Assembly (NCBI RefSeq): GCF_051020955.1
Contig: NC_135028.1
Location: forward strand, 1,487,501 to 1,551,500
Reading direction: 5' to 3'
Length of the DNA stretch: 64,000 nucleotides
Source of the DNA: Megalopta genalis
Taxonomy: Eukaryota > Arthropoda > Insecta > Hymenoptera > Halictidae
Translations under genes and position numbers: made by a program
Part shown: positions 25,759 through 37,222 of the stretch, piece by piece
Layout of the letters: every line of letters starts with the position of its first letter
How positions within the stretch are numbered: position 1 is the first letter of the stretch
Notes under the pieces: generated by a model
The model's input: the letters and a program-made list of their open reading frames with translations, nothing else
What the model was told of the DNA's origin: nothing
The model's database searches: none

Positions 25759-25936
25759 CAGGATGCTGGGAGGGGTCGTGAGACGGTCCGGCTCTGTTGT
25801 TATCGCCATCCATTTCACTGAGGTCATTCATGTCGTCATCGAGCGTCAGGTCTTCGACGCTCTCCTCCGGGTCTTCGAGATATTCAGACTTTGGCTCGAT
25901 GAGACTATCATTTGGCTCGGGCTTTTCGAGTGGCAG
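25759..25936 (-). CDS. lola: lola common exon 4 (acidic linker)
   Basis: The last of the four common coding exons. The acceptor TTCCGCAG ends at 25937 and the donor GTAAGC starts at 25758. It enters in phase 0 and leaves in phase 1 after one base of a Gly codon. The 59 complete codons encode residues about 268-326, a strongly acidic linker with EYLEDPEESVEDLTLDDD and a terminal AGPSHDPSQHP, typical of the segment just before the alternative splice point in Lola proteins. No fold is expected. Every downstream alternative piece in the window accepts this phase-1 donor, making it the hub of the isoform choice. Confidence 0.93.
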
Positions 25937-26220
25937 CTGCGGAATATATTCAATAATTAGCGCAGGTGTTCCATTATCGTTGTTGTTCGGCCACGCTGAT
26001 CGGCAACGCGCGCGCGCGCGAAAGAAATGAAACCGAGACGAGGATATGAGATAGTTGTGTCGCACCGTTTCCGCTCTATGGGTTGAGACATTGATTAACG
26101 AATAGAAGGATATAGTGCGACGATCGTTACTCTACCAACGGGCGAAAGAAACGGTTTAATAAAGAAGCAACAGTCTCCATTATAACGTTGGTGCGAAGCC
26201 AAAGAGGAATCGACGAGATA

Positions 26221-26223
26221 GAA

Positions 26224-26274
<51 letters not shown>
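26221..26274. repeat. (GA)n microsatellite in lola intron 3
   Basis: About 23 GA dinucleotides within the 355-base intron between common exons 3 and 4, 18 bases from the exon 3 donor. Confidence 0.9.
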
Positions 26275-26276
<2 letters not shown>

Positions 26277-26291
26277 TTCGGCATCAATTAC

Positions 26292-26532
26292 CTGTAGCAT
26301 TTCGTCCGCAGGTTTCGTCAGCTGCGTCATTAACGCTGATCTGCCAAGTGAGTCCGTGGAGTCTGCGTGCGTCTTTTCGTCTGCGACCGGAGCGATACCG
26401 AGCGCAGGGACACCCATTTGCTGAGGCATATCACTCGAATTCGATTCGTGATTCTCCAGCGAATTATCTTCACCGACGCTTCTTCTTCTAAATCTTTTTC
26501 TTTTCCTCGATGTTGGACTTTGGGAGCCCTCT
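26292..26532 (-). CDS. lola: lola common exon 3 (basic NLS-like region)
   Basis: The third common coding exon. The acceptor CTTTGTTGCAG ends at 26533 and the donor GTAATT starts at 26291. One base completes an Arg codon (phase 2 in), then 80 codons follow and the exon leaves in phase 0. Near its start lies a dense basic cluster, RKRKRFRRRS, which fits a nuclear localisation signal. The rest is polar and low in structure (residues about 188-267) and ends KPADEMLQ. It links the BTB domain to the acidic linker. No catalytic or binding motif beyond the basic patch is visible. Confidence 0.92.
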
Positions 26533-26622
26533 CTGCAACAAAGAGACCAATTTAATATCAACGAAGTTCCAGCCGACCGCGTCGAATCGAGCTTCTTGTC
26601 GCGTATGTATGTTGTTTCTTAC

Positions 26623-27008
26623 CTCGAGGAGAGACCCTTAGGTACTTGGGGACTGGCCGAGTCTTCAGGCAGGTCCCCTACGGAACCTTGTGCCATACCC
26701 TGCCTAGGAACTTTATTTTTTTCTATTGTTAGCCCGGAAGACGCGTGTGGAATGTCTAACGACGCTGCCATTGCTTGTGGAACGACCTTTTGTTGCCTAG
26801 AGTCCGTCTTACTGCTACCACCCGTTTTACTCTCCGATAAACCTTTTATTTGTAGAGACTCAGCGGCTTTTAGTAGCGCTGCCAATTGGTCTTGGGAGAT
26901 GTTTACTTCTCCCCTGTACATGTAGTCCATCATCGCTTTTAATTCTTTAAACTTAACATCTTTGAGTATGAAGACGGGATGTTTATCATAGTGTTCGCTG
27001 AGGAGGCC
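26623..27008 (-). CDS. lola: lola common exon 2 (second half of the BTB domain)
   Basis: The acceptor TTGTTATAG ends at 27009 and the donor GTAAGA starts at 26622; phase 0 in, phase 2 out. It encodes residues 59-186. The first half finishes the BTB/POZ domain: GLLSEHYDKHPVFILKDVKF, then the strongly conserved MMDYMYRGEVNISQDQL and LLKAAESLQIKGL, which is the classic C-terminal part of TTK-type BTB domains. The second half is a Ser/Gln/Lys-rich linker. The BTB domain mediates dimer and higher-order assembly among BTB factors in the nucleus. Close agreement of these motifs with fly Lola, including the residues after the BTB domain, separates it from psq, ttk and other paralogues. Confidence 0.96.
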
Positions 27009-27184
27009 CTATAACAATGAAAACACAAGCATATAACTATGGTGTGTGCGCATATCTATCATGAATTTCAAAATGTTTAAATTGTCGCGAATATTTATTC
27101 CAATAATTGAGAAAATCCTTTGTTGCAGCGAGACAGTACACTAAATGTGAATAAACAGGGGATGGGCTACTAACGAATGTCGAT

Positions 27185-27216
<32 letters not shown>

Positions 27217-27881
27217 TAGTAATAGTTTGTATAAGTAAATTATCTTTCCATCAGGCCGGGCTGAGTGCTCGATGCAGAATAATATTAATGAATTCAATTC
27301 TATGATGAAATTGACGAGGCAGTGGCTGCCTTCTCGAGCACCCCCACCCACAACAGGGTAAAATCCCAGGGCAAGTGCCCTGGAAATCAGCCATCTTGCT
27401 TTCTCTGTATTGATCACGAGGAACCAGGAGGGGGTTTGGGCTTTCATTTCCCCTTGCCCCTCTCAGGCTTCAGCCCAGGCAACGTTCAACAAAGGCAGCC
27501 ATCTTGTTTCAATTTCAGGTTCCCCTTTTCCTCCAATTCGATTCCAGTACAGATACAAATCCCTCGGCTACGGTTGGCCGGTACAACGTTCAAAAGGAAG
27601 AAAATCAGATTAAATTTCTTTCTATCAAAATTTGTTCTATCCGTTCGCTTATTTTTTTTTTTCATTTTACCTCGAACGTTCTATCCAAGGGAAGATTTAC
27701 CAACGATAGAATAATTTTTTTTTTTTTTAGACGAATCGAATATTATACAACGCAACGAAACAAAATAAATCCGAAACTATCGTTATCGGGTCCGTGTGAA
27801 ATGCGATGTGTCAAACACGTTAGTGTACTGTCAATTTGAATTTTTTCAGTAAAAATCGAGATCCATTAGAGATGCACTTAC
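27009..27881 (-). other. lola intron 1 (873 bases) with conserved-looking motifs
   Basis: Non-coding. It contains a poly-A run at about 27192-27216 and a GC-moderate block at 27240-27560 that differs from ordinary AT-rich intron. That block holds a palindrome (27366-27383) and two CAGCCATCTTG/GCAGCCATCTTG sites (27388-27398, 27496-27506), which match the YY1/Pho core GCCAT in the same orientation. Confidence 0.55.
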
Positions 27882-28055
27882 CTCAAAATAGGGACTGCAT
27901 GCGGAGAGAACTACTTTATGGGCCTTTAAGTATTTCCCCTCCGCCGCCAGGGTGCAGTCGACCAGCGTCCCGCTTTCGAGAAGTGTGTCGAAATTTTGGA
28001 TTAGTGTGCTTTGGTGGTTGTTCCACCTCAAACAGAACTGCTGGTCGTCTTCCAT
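27882..28055 (-). CDS. lola: lola first coding exon (start codon, first half of the BTB domain)
   Basis: Encodes residues 1-58 of the BTB transcription factor Lola. The start ATG (28055-28053) follows ACACAAA; the exon itself begins 21 bases upstream, after the acceptor GATTGTTCAG. The peptide begins MEDDQQFCLRWNNHQSTL, then the LVDCTLAAEGKYLKAHKVVL core and SACSPYFE, the N-terminal half of a TTK-type BTB domain. The donor is GTAAGTG at 27881, phase 0. In Drosophila Lola is a nuclear regulator of axon guidance and cell identity, made as many isoforms sharing this N-terminus. The opening motif and length match fly Lola closely. Because the ATG exon starts with an acceptor, transcription must begin further right. 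Confidence 0.97.
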
Positions 28056-28076
28056 TTTGTGTGGTTTCCCTCGTTT
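28056..28076 (-). other. lola: lola 5' UTR in the first coding exon
   Basis: The 21 bases between the acceptor (TTCCGATTGTTCAG, ending at 28077) and the ATG. Their presence shows that at least one non-coding leader exon lies to the right. Confidence 0.75.
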
Positions 28077-29762
28077 CTGAACAATCGGAAAAGAACCCGT
28101 GACGATGAGCAAAAGAAGCAGCACGAGACCCCCGGCTGTCGTTCGATTAAGGCCGTGCCTAATGCTATCTAACTGTCCTGCGGCCTATTAACGCGTACAT
28201 CGAGACGGATGATACCGAATATTGCACCACGGACCGGACAAATTTCCTCTCTGGTTACGCGGATCGATATGCAACCGCGGCGAAAGCTCCGCAAGGAAGC
28301 ACCGAAGCTTCCAAAATGGCCGTACGATGCAAGCGCGTCGGTCGAATCGGTCTTCTGGCCTTTTCCTTTGTGCGTGTCCTCATAACGGTAATGGGCGGCT
28401 TGGTGGGGATGATGCAGGAGGACGCGCAAGCACCGCGCATGCGCAGCTGCGCCCGAGCTGCGCACTCGATTTGCGCACTAGCTCTCGAGGCCCCTGGAAT
28501 TCAGGGGCGTCTGCTGGATTCTCCGGTGCCCGAACGACGACGAGACCGAATCGCGAAAAGATTTTTCTCCCGAGGAATCTGGACGCGTTCGATTTCGAAG
28601 ACGATGAATTCGAACGACGAAAACGAGCGTGTACAGTGACCGCGACAGAATCGATAAATCGTTATTATTTCGATACGGTAGTTATTCCAAGAAAGTGGAA
28701 CGTTCGATCGACGTTTCTATCGAAGAAGAATACGTGATCGCGAATCGATTAAAAATGGGATTGAAATACAATTTCAATATCATCAAGGCCTCGAGAGAGA
28801 CGCGTAAATTTATTCCTCGACTATGACGCAGCGTATCGGTAACCGTGGCAAAGAAATGTAAATAATGAAAATTCAATCAGGCTTATTAAAACGTTTTGAA
28901 ATTATATGAAAATGTTCGTCGAACGCAGGGCTAAGTATATATAATATATATAGTTTACGTCACACAGCAGGCTTTACATCATTGACGCGCAATAAAATGG
29001 AAAATCGATTACTCGCCTCACATGCGCAACGCGTTAAGTTTCGAACACGGGTGGGATGGGGTGGGGCGGGGTGAGGTAGGAGGAGGGAGGAACGATAATA
29101 CCGAGCGGTATAAGTGTGGTAAAGATTAATACGAAATAAAACGAGCAGAGCGGCGTTCATTGCTTACGCGCGATTGCGTAATCTATTTATATTGTTATCT
29201 TGTATTGAATGTTACGTCAGATGGCGCCGAGCAACGTGTGCGCGAAACAAAAACAAGTTAGCGACAGATAATTTTTCCAACGGCATCTTACTACCGCGAC
29301 CGGCGAAAAAGAACGATGCACTTTCTTCGCGCCGCCCCCCCGGAAACCACGAGAGAGAGAGGAGAGGAGACGTGGATCGCAATATGGCCGTCTACGAGGT
29401 CGCGCCCGGACAAAATGGCGATAGAAGAAAAGCTCGCGAAGGAAAAGTATATCGATCGAGAAGAGAGAACCCGTGCGCCGCCGATATCGAAGCTTCCCGT
29501 GCGAAGTACACCGTCCGGACAAACGCAGGAAAATCGCAAACGCCATACTTCCATCGGGAAAATTCGCACGCGAACCGTTCAAACGAGGCGAGGCGCGGAG
29601 GAGGACACGGTGTGTTTTCTCAGAAACACATATACAAAAGGAGAGGATCCGCCCGCGCCATGTCACCCCACCTTCAAAGATTTTCCGGCAGTTTTCTCGA
29701 CGGTCCCGGGCAAAGAGAGATCACAGATTACTATACCGAACTTAGTCTAACGTTGTGGCAAC

Positions 29763-29774
29763 ACTCACCTAATT
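29763..29774 (-). other. lola: Candidate lola leader-exon donor
   Basis: The minus strand reads CATAATTAG then GTGAGTGTT; the last exon base would be 29769. It is a near-consensus donor on the lola sense strand above the first coding acceptor. The exon's 5' end cannot be seen. A plus-strand TATAAAA lies at 29781-29787. Confidence 0.4.
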
Positions 29775-30857
29775 ATGGGGTATAAAACAATCTAATATCA
29801 CAGCAACAGGATCGATGAAAAGTGAAAAACTGCGTAAGCGTCCAAGCTCGGCGTGCGCCTCGAGCGCTGCCCTTTTCAACAATGGCGTAGCGCAACGCCT
29901 GCTGGCTTGGCCTGTACGCCGACCGTCAGAGAGCGCAGGCTTCCCCGGAAGAGGGCACACGAGAGAAGAAGAAGAAAAAAAACGAAGGAAACTATCGAGC
30001 ATGCGCTCTACTACCGAAAGCTAGGATCATCTCGCCGTGATTGGAAATTGCAACTAGAGGACGCCAACAGAATAAACGCGAACTCTTGCCGATTTTTCAT
30101 TTCACGATATAGTGATATTTTACAGCGATATTTTTCATTCAGAGAAATTTAAGATTACGCGAAAATAATAATGATTCGCAATAATAAGAATCGTGTTACG
30201 ACAGTGCGCACCGATCGAAATGAAAAATAACGCTAGATCTAGCATTCTATAAATATTAGAAAAGCGATCAAACGCTGCTATGTTTATCTAGCGCACTAAC
30301 GCGAACTAGAGGTTAGGATTTCAAGCGGAATCGCTAAAAAAAATGTAACAATAAATACCATCGTACTGGTAATTGTACAACGTACATCGAGCTGTATTCC
30401 CCTCGTTTCGAGAAAAAAGCATCATCGAACGTGAAAAAACGCCGCGAAAAAATTGATCGCGAAAATGTGCGAAGCGTCTCTTCCCGACGTCATTAACCGG
30501 CCCTGGACCGCAACCTGGCACGCGTACGTAATGGCCGACTCCGTGGACTTGGCCACGGCAAAATGGCGAAAACTTTCGAAAAAAAGCTCGGAAAATCTGG
30601 ACGATATTATCGAAAAGGCGGGGGCCGATTTAATCGAATCATGCGAATCCGGCGTAATCTCGAGCGGAATCGTTGAAATTACCTCGCAGCTCGCGAGATC
30701 ACGCATTTCGAATGACAAAACCGCGTCGCTGTCGGTAAGAGCGGGGCGACCTGATTTTCCGCCGAGTTTTCGCGACAGCGAACGATACGCTTGATTAATC
30801 TAGGTGGAAAACTAGGTTGAACGCAGGCCTGAAACGTAGGAAAACGTGCGGTGTTGT

Positions 30858-30870
30858 AACTCACCTATAT
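30858..30870 (-). other. lola: Candidate lola leader-exon donor
   Basis: The minus strand reads CCAATATAG then GTGAGTTAC; the last exon base would be 30865. The strong donor consensus and CpG-rich upstream DNA (30.9-31.8 kb) suit an alternative 5' exon of lola, which in Drosophila uses several promoters. Confidence 0.4.
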
Positions 30871-31355
30871 TGGCACAGTCTAAATATCACAAGAGGAAAA
30901 CTTGGAAAAACTACACCGTCCCGTCCTCAGCGTGCACTAACCGAGCGTCGTGGCTTCTTTTTACACAATGGCCGTGCGGAGCTACGCGTTAACGATCGAC
31001 CCGCTCCGCGAGGGGACAGCCGGGGATGCACGGAAACAGTGTGCCCCGTTGAGGGGAGACGCGGCGCAGAGACTGAGAATCGACGTTCTGCGCATCGGGC
31101 CGCGGCGGTGGGGCAAAGAGAACGGCTGTCTAGCGCAGGGTCGTCGACAGGCTTTCGGAGCCTAGTGACTATTTTTGCGCGGCATTCTGACGCGTATACG
31201 AACGGCTCGACCGAAAACAACGATCGACGGTCCTACGAATCCGTCGGTCGGTCGGAAAAACACCGTTCGCACCGTGTCGGGCGTGAACAGATCGGACGGG
31301 TTCGTTCACGCGTGCAATTCGAAATCGTGTCGCGCGATGACCGCGGCGACGACGA

Positions 31356-31369
31356 CAACGTACCTCGCA
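31356..31369 (-). other. lola: Candidate lola leader-exon donor
   Basis: The minus strand reads ATTGCGAG then GTACGTTG; the last exon base would be 31364. Weaker than the two lower candidates but placed in a CpG island. Confidence 0.3.
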
Positions 31370-32104
31370 ATGTTGACAGGCCTTGCGCCACGGGAACGTC
31401 AACGCGTCCGCGCTTTTAGGTTAGGCGGTTTTCACGGGGCAAGGTTGGCAGGCCGTAAACCGATAAAAGTTGATACAATCCTGATTTTTGCCGGTCTAAC
31501 ATCGCGGCAACTCGTGGAGGTAGGGGCGGCTCGCGGCGTGGCCGTGGTGGGGGGAAAAGCAGATTTCCGTTGAGGGGCGCGCGTTTACCGCCGTAGCGCA
31601 GCCGTAGCGACAGGGCGGGAGAGGCGAAAGGCGGCGCGGGAGAAGTGGAAAGCCGGGAAGAGAGAGCCGACGAAGGGAAGAATCGGGGTCCACAACAAAA
31701 TCGCTTAATCGCTTTGCGCCACCGTCCGCAACGGAACACGGGCCGTCCGCCGCCATCACGGTGCCCCCTAGTGTGCATTTATGTCTTTCTCTTTCTCCTT
31801 CTCCTTCCGCTTGTCCCGTCTCTCTCTCTCCCCGATTCGCTACGCCACTTCGTGCCGCGACGTTTTCACGGGCGAACCGAGAGAGTGACAGCTGCCAGTC
31901 GTCAGCGCGGTACGTGCTTTACGCGACGACTGACAATTGTCCCCGTGTGTCACCGCGTGAATACAAGTTCCGCGCGAGGATTGTTCGGCGAGGAGGCGTC
32001 TTGTCGGTTCGGAACCGTGTGCGTGTACTCTTTTCTCTCGCTCTCGCTCTCGCGTTTTTTCTCTCTCTCTTTCTCTCTACACACATCGAGTGTCATAAAA
32101 CTGC

Positions 32105-32217
32105 AGCAAAAGTGAGTGTCTACCGCGGGCCTTGGCACAAAGTTGCCAAGAATCGGCCGGACTTTTGCTCCAGCGGTGATTTCATTCGAGCGCCAGGCTG
32201 TCATGGTAAGGTAAGTG
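32105..32217 (+). other. psq: Candidate psq leader-exon donors
   Basis: Plus-strand donors occur at AGCAAAA then GTGAGTGT (last exon base 32111) and at CATG-GTAAG-GTAAGTG, where either GTAAG can be used (last exon base 32205 or 32210). The GC-rich, CT-containing sequence upstream (31.75-32.1 kb) is a plausible promoter and first exon for the plus-strand gene psq. No start site motif is decisive. Confidence 0.4.
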
Positions 32218-33084
32218 CCGACGACAGTTTACCTTGTTATCGTCGACGGTGCGTCGCGACACGGTTTTTTTCCGCGGAACGATCGGCACGGTTCTCATAG
32301 TCGCGTTCGCGCAATTTCTGGTGTCGAACGAAATCTTGGCGAGGCTTTTTCGTTCTGGCAAACGCGAAATAAATCGACGAGGAAGCGCCGCAAGAATTTC
32401 GCGACACAATCAACATTTGTCGTAAATCCTCCGTTCGGTTGATCGAACCAACCGACTTTTCGGCGAACACGACGCGACGTTCGCGTTTCCGTGTCGCGTG
32501 CTTCGCACGGGTATTGTTTTGACTTTCGACTGTTCGCCGTGTCCCTCGGCACAGCTGGTCAATTCGCGTGTGCGTACGTCGCGTAGGTGTGCGTGCGTGC
32601 GCGCGCGCGTGTGCGTGACAATGATCTACGACGTTTAACGACCTGTCGTACGTACGACCTGCCGACGGATTAAAACAACGTCCCTCCCCCACACACACGC
32701 GCCTCGAACGCCTCGTGGCACCACCATGAGGATTTGGAACACTTGCCGCGTGCACGTTCGAAACGCTGTCCGCCGATTACGGTAGGTCACGTGCACACGA
32801 TAACTGTCCAATAATCAACGATTACGTATGCGCAGGAAACGCTTGTTTCATGTTTGCGCCGCGTATTATACGGCTAAACACAAAGGAAAACATAACCGGT
32901 ATCGCGATTCAGGTTCCTTCGCGGGGACCAAGTCGGTACAACACGCTCGCAACAAATGTATTTCGAGAGTGTAAATACGCGCACACGGAGTCGCGAGAAT
33001 CGTGGAAAATTCAGCGAAAGTCTGTCGATAATATCGCGGTGATTTCTTTCGATTTTTATCGCTGTTATCGGCTGCTCGTCTCTT

Positions 33085-33461
33085 TCCAGATATACTATAG
33101 ATAATGTCGCGGAAATGGAAGGTTCCTGAGGCGATTCGAAGCAACTTTTTCCTTTGCGAAAATCTTCTCCGTGGCTTCGTTCACGAGTTATCAACGAGAA
33201 ACGCTGACCAATGAGAGCGCGAGCTCGGCCGGCGCGCGGCGGCCCAGCCAACGAGCAGCGCGGAGCCCGGTTCCACTCGTTGGCTTGACCGTCTCGCGCC
33301 AAACGATCTCGCCTCCGATTGGTCATCGTTTTTCGTTGATAACTCGCAAACGAAGCCGCGGATCGCATTTTCGCAAAGGAAAAAGTTGCTTTAAATCACC
33401 TCGGGAATCCAATTGCGGATTCCTACTGTCGGATTGCGAGACATTTACGGGACACCCTGTA
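33085..33461. mobile_element. Palindromic TA-flanked MITE, copy A
   Basis: The right end reads GGACACCCTG followed by TA. The left end is eroded and ends are approximate. Inner blocks GCAACTTTTTCCTTTGCGAA and, inverted, TTCGCAAAGGAAAAAGTTGC make an imperfect palindrome about 350 bp long. It carries a CCAAT and an inverted ATTGG box. Terminal CAGGGTGTCC with TA duplication suits a Tc1/mariner-type non-autonomous element. Confidence 0.8.
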
Positions 33462-34360
33462 TACATACGTACATATATTTCGCGTTTAACGCATTTCGAC
33501 TAGGATTTAGTTTAATGGATTATTTAAAGGATTTTTCCTGTGTTTGTCACGCGAATGTAGAAAGATAGGGGAGAAGGAAAAGGAGAAGAGGGGAGAGCCC
33601 TGTTTTGTTCCCGACGCAAAAAGAAAGGATAAAAGTTGCGGATGCTATTTATATGAACGGTGATCGAATTAACGGCCGCGAATTCGCGCGTTTCGATAAA
33701 TCATCGACGTATTACGTTTAAAGGACCGACGTGTGCGGCACGTCGTCGGTTCTCCGTGCACCTGAGATTTTCTCCGGGATACCGTGGCAGCTCGGCAGCA
33801 ACGTTTACCTATACATTGTGCTCGCAGTGCCGATGATAAAGAGAAATGCTGCCTAGAAAGCAGGTCTTGACTGAATCTAGGCCACCCTGTTGGCGCGTAC
33901 ACATTCTCCACAATTTTACTGTTCCTTCTCTCGGCCTTGCCGCGCGTTCGTAACCATCCAGCGTAGAACTGCATCTTTTCTCCTCTTCTCCCTTCTCTTC
34001 TCTTCCCTTCTCCTCTCTCTTCGCGGGCTCTTCTCTCTCTCTCTCTCTTCGCAGGCTCTTCTCTCTCTCTCTCTCTCTCTCCGCCGTTCTCCTCGGTTCG
34101 CTTCTCTAGTTCTCCCTCTCTTTCGCCGCTCTCTCTCTCTCTCTCCCTCTCTCTCTCTATCCCTTCCCTCCGTCTCCCTCTCCCTCCGTTCGTTCTTTCT
34201 ACGCTTTTTCTTTTTTTTTTCCTTAGAATGACTCAAGGATCGTGTTCCGGAGGACGACCGGCTCGCAAGACGGATAAAAAACGTTTGAATCATCCTTTGA
34301 ACCGTCGATAACGTTATCGAGAAACGCTGCGGCCGAAATTCTTCCTCTTTCGCGGCGCCG

Positions 34361-34624
34361 CGACGAACTGCTCGCGATATTTCTTTCTTTTCTTCAATAT
34401 AATCGGGCCGAAAAGAGAAACGTCGGACGCATTGGAAAACGGAAGAAGAGCGAGCGCGCGCGCGCGCACGAAATTTCCGTTCGAGGGCAAACGCCGGCGA
34501 ACTGCTCGCGATTTTTCTTTCTTTTTTCTTCGATGCAATCGAAAAGAGAAACGTCGGACGCAATGGAAAACGGAAGAAGAGCGCGCGCGCGCGAAATATC
34601 CGTTCGTGAGGGCGAACGCCGGTG
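34361..34624. repeat. Tandem duplication of a ~130-bp CpG-rich unit
   Basis: Unit 1 (34361-34496) and unit 2 (34497-34624) share, in order, GAACTGCTCGCGAT, TTTCTTTCTTTT, GAAAAGAGAAACGTCGGACG, GGAAAACGGAAGAAGAGCG, a GC-dinucleotide run and CGTTCG…GAACGCCGG. The two copies differ by small indels in the simple runs. Confidence 0.8.
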
Positions 34625-35965
34625 TCCGACGACGAATACGATGATAAAACTCGCGAGGGATCGGCGGCCGCGTGGCACGGAAGGAAGGAGTCTTTTTTTT
34701 TTTAATTGTGATCCCCGCGCGGCGGCGACGGTGTTCTTGAAAGAAAACCGTGACGCGATCGGCGATTTTCTCGAGAGCCGCCGTGAGCGGGGATCGCGTA
34801 TATATATGACTGACAGTGGGGCGATCGAGAGCGACCTAGAAAGGTTTCAAAAGACATTTTCCCGTTCACCCACGTATAAAGCTGCCCTCTCGCCGCAAAA
34901 GCATAGAGCCACATAACGTGAAACCTCGTATAGTAATTGAGGTGGCACAAGAGAGGACGACGGAGTAGAAGGATGGGTGGCGGTGGCGACGGGGGGACGG
35001 GGGCCCAGGGCAGAAGGGAGAGGGACGAAGGAAAGAGAGAGAAAGAGAGGGAGAGAGAGAGAGGAATAGAAAAAGTCGCGTACAAGTGCTAAGAACAGAG
35101 ACGGGGACCAGAGAGGGAATGAAAGGTAATGGACGCAAAGGAAGACAGAAAAGAAAGAGAACGCGGGTGAATGTATATTTCTCTAGATAGGCTATACCCG
35201 CTTCACGTATACACGTGCAGCGAGTGAGAGGGAGAGACGGGAGGAGTGCGCGCGCGAGCGCGAGTGTCCTCGCGCGGCTGTGTACGCGCGTCTCTCTCTC
35301 TCTTTCTCTCTCTCTCTGTGTGTGTGTGTAACGCGGAGGAACACGCGCGCATAGGAACAACGGAAAGTACGGAGCATAATACGGAGAAAACGCTGGTAAA
35401 AGGAAAGAGGCCTCTCTGCCTGCCTTTCCAATCGAATCGAACGCCCCTCTCGCCTTTGTCATTTTCTCTTTGTCCTCGTTTCGGGCTCGCCGTTCTCCCG
35501 GAGAGTTCTCCTCCCTTTTTTCTCTCTCTCTCTCTCCCTCTTTCTCTTTCTTTTCCCTCCGATCTCTCTCTCTCTTTCTCTCTCTCTTTCTTTCTCTTCC
35601 GTCCCTTCTCCTCCGCTCTTTCTTCCTCGGTTTCTATCTTCTCGGACGGTCTCGGAGCCGCGCGCCACACAAAACAGCCTCCTCTCTCTCTCTCCTCTTT
35701 CCTCGCGATTCTCTTTCGTCCTTGTTTCGTCCTGTTCAGCCTTCCCCCTTTCTTCTCCCCCTTCGTCGTTCGTCGTTCCCGTGCGAGCAGCGTGTTTCGT
35801 GCGCTCGCACAGTGCAACAGCGTTTCGAAAGGAAAAAGGAACGAGGGAAGAGGAACGGACAGACAGACGAGAAACGGAAGAAGAAGATGGAGACGAAGAG
35901 GAGGAAGATCGAGGAGGAGGAGGAGAGTGAAAGGAGGGAGACAAGGCAAGAAATTTTTCTCGAGC

Positions 35966-35998
<33 letters not shown>

Positions 35999-37191
35999 GA
36001 CCTCTCCCGGCCTCTGCGCGTTCCTCCCTTCGTCCTCCCTTCTGACTTCCCCCGTAGCATCCTGTCTACCACCCTAACCTCGCTTCTTTCTTTCTTGCGT
36101 TTCGATCTGCCTCTGCCCACCTTTTCCTTCTCCTTTCTGCCTCCTTCCCGTGCCCCCCTTCCTCCTCGCCCCCGTCTCCTCCTTCGTCACCTCCACCTCC
36201 ACCGTCAACTCCACCTCCGCTTCCACCCCCGCCACCGCCTCCGTCTCAATCTGCGCGTCTCTGCCTCCGCCGCCTCTTCCTTCTTCTCCGCCGTCTCCTC
36301 CGCTTGCTCGTTCATCGTCGTCGTTTCCATCGTCGTCGTCGTCGTTGCCGTCGTCGTCGGCGTCTCCTGCTTCGCCTTCGCCGTCTCCCCCCTCCCCCTT
36401 CGTCCCCGTTCCTCCCTCGCGGCCGGTCTTTTCCGCTCGCAACCCTCTTGCCTTTCTCTCTCCCTACTCTCTTCCTCGTTCTTCCTCTCTGCCCGCTCCG
36501 CACATCCTGTTTCTTTAATACGACCAAGAAGAGAGAGGGGAACGGAGAGAGAGAGAGAGAGAGAGAGGAAGAGAGAGGGACGGTCGACCGCGGCGAACCG
36601 GATGGAAAAAGATAGACGGCGCGCGCGCCGGGTTGGTCGATTTTCTCCGGCATTTTTCTCTCTTCGGCTCTCCCTTGCTTCCTTGCTTGCCTGCCTGCTT
36701 GCCTGCTTGCTTGCCTGCTTGCGTAAAAACCTCTTCCACATTTGAATCGATTGTGATCCCCGCGGATCATGCTTTTGCGCTCGCGCGAACCGCGACGTGC
36801 ACTACCGTGGACCAATTGGAACCATCGTTTTTTTCCACGTTCGTCCGTATTTTCTTTGATATTCTTGAGTTTTCCTACCCCCCCCCCTCCCGCCACCCCC
36901 CACACCGTTCGTCTCTTTCTTTCTCTTCTTTTTGTTCGCCGCGAAACAACTTTTTGTTCAGCATCTTTGTTATTTTGAAAATAAAGGGAAAGGCTGTTTC
37001 CGAAAACAATTGGGACTTATTATTCGCGCGGCATAGCACGTGACCCGATCATTAAGTGCGTTAAAAGATCGACCATGGAGTCCATTCCGCGTCTGACTCA
37101 TCCATTTTCCGTGTTTCCTCTTTGCTCTGCCGTCTCTTTCTCTCTCGCGCGCGCGCTCTTTCTCTCGCTCTCTCTCTCTCGCTCTCGCGCA

Positions 37192-37222
<31 letters not shown>

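Noticed and set aside
28222..28737. 171-codon plus-strand frame just above the lola first coding exon
   Set aside because: Lies in GC-rich DNA with other open frames on both strands; no domain, and no splice or start context favouring it.
35246..36745. 499-codon plus-strand open frame, and overlapping minus frames
   Set aside because: Translation is Ser/Leu/Phe/Arg low complexity generated by CT repeats; frames are open on both strands; no domain.
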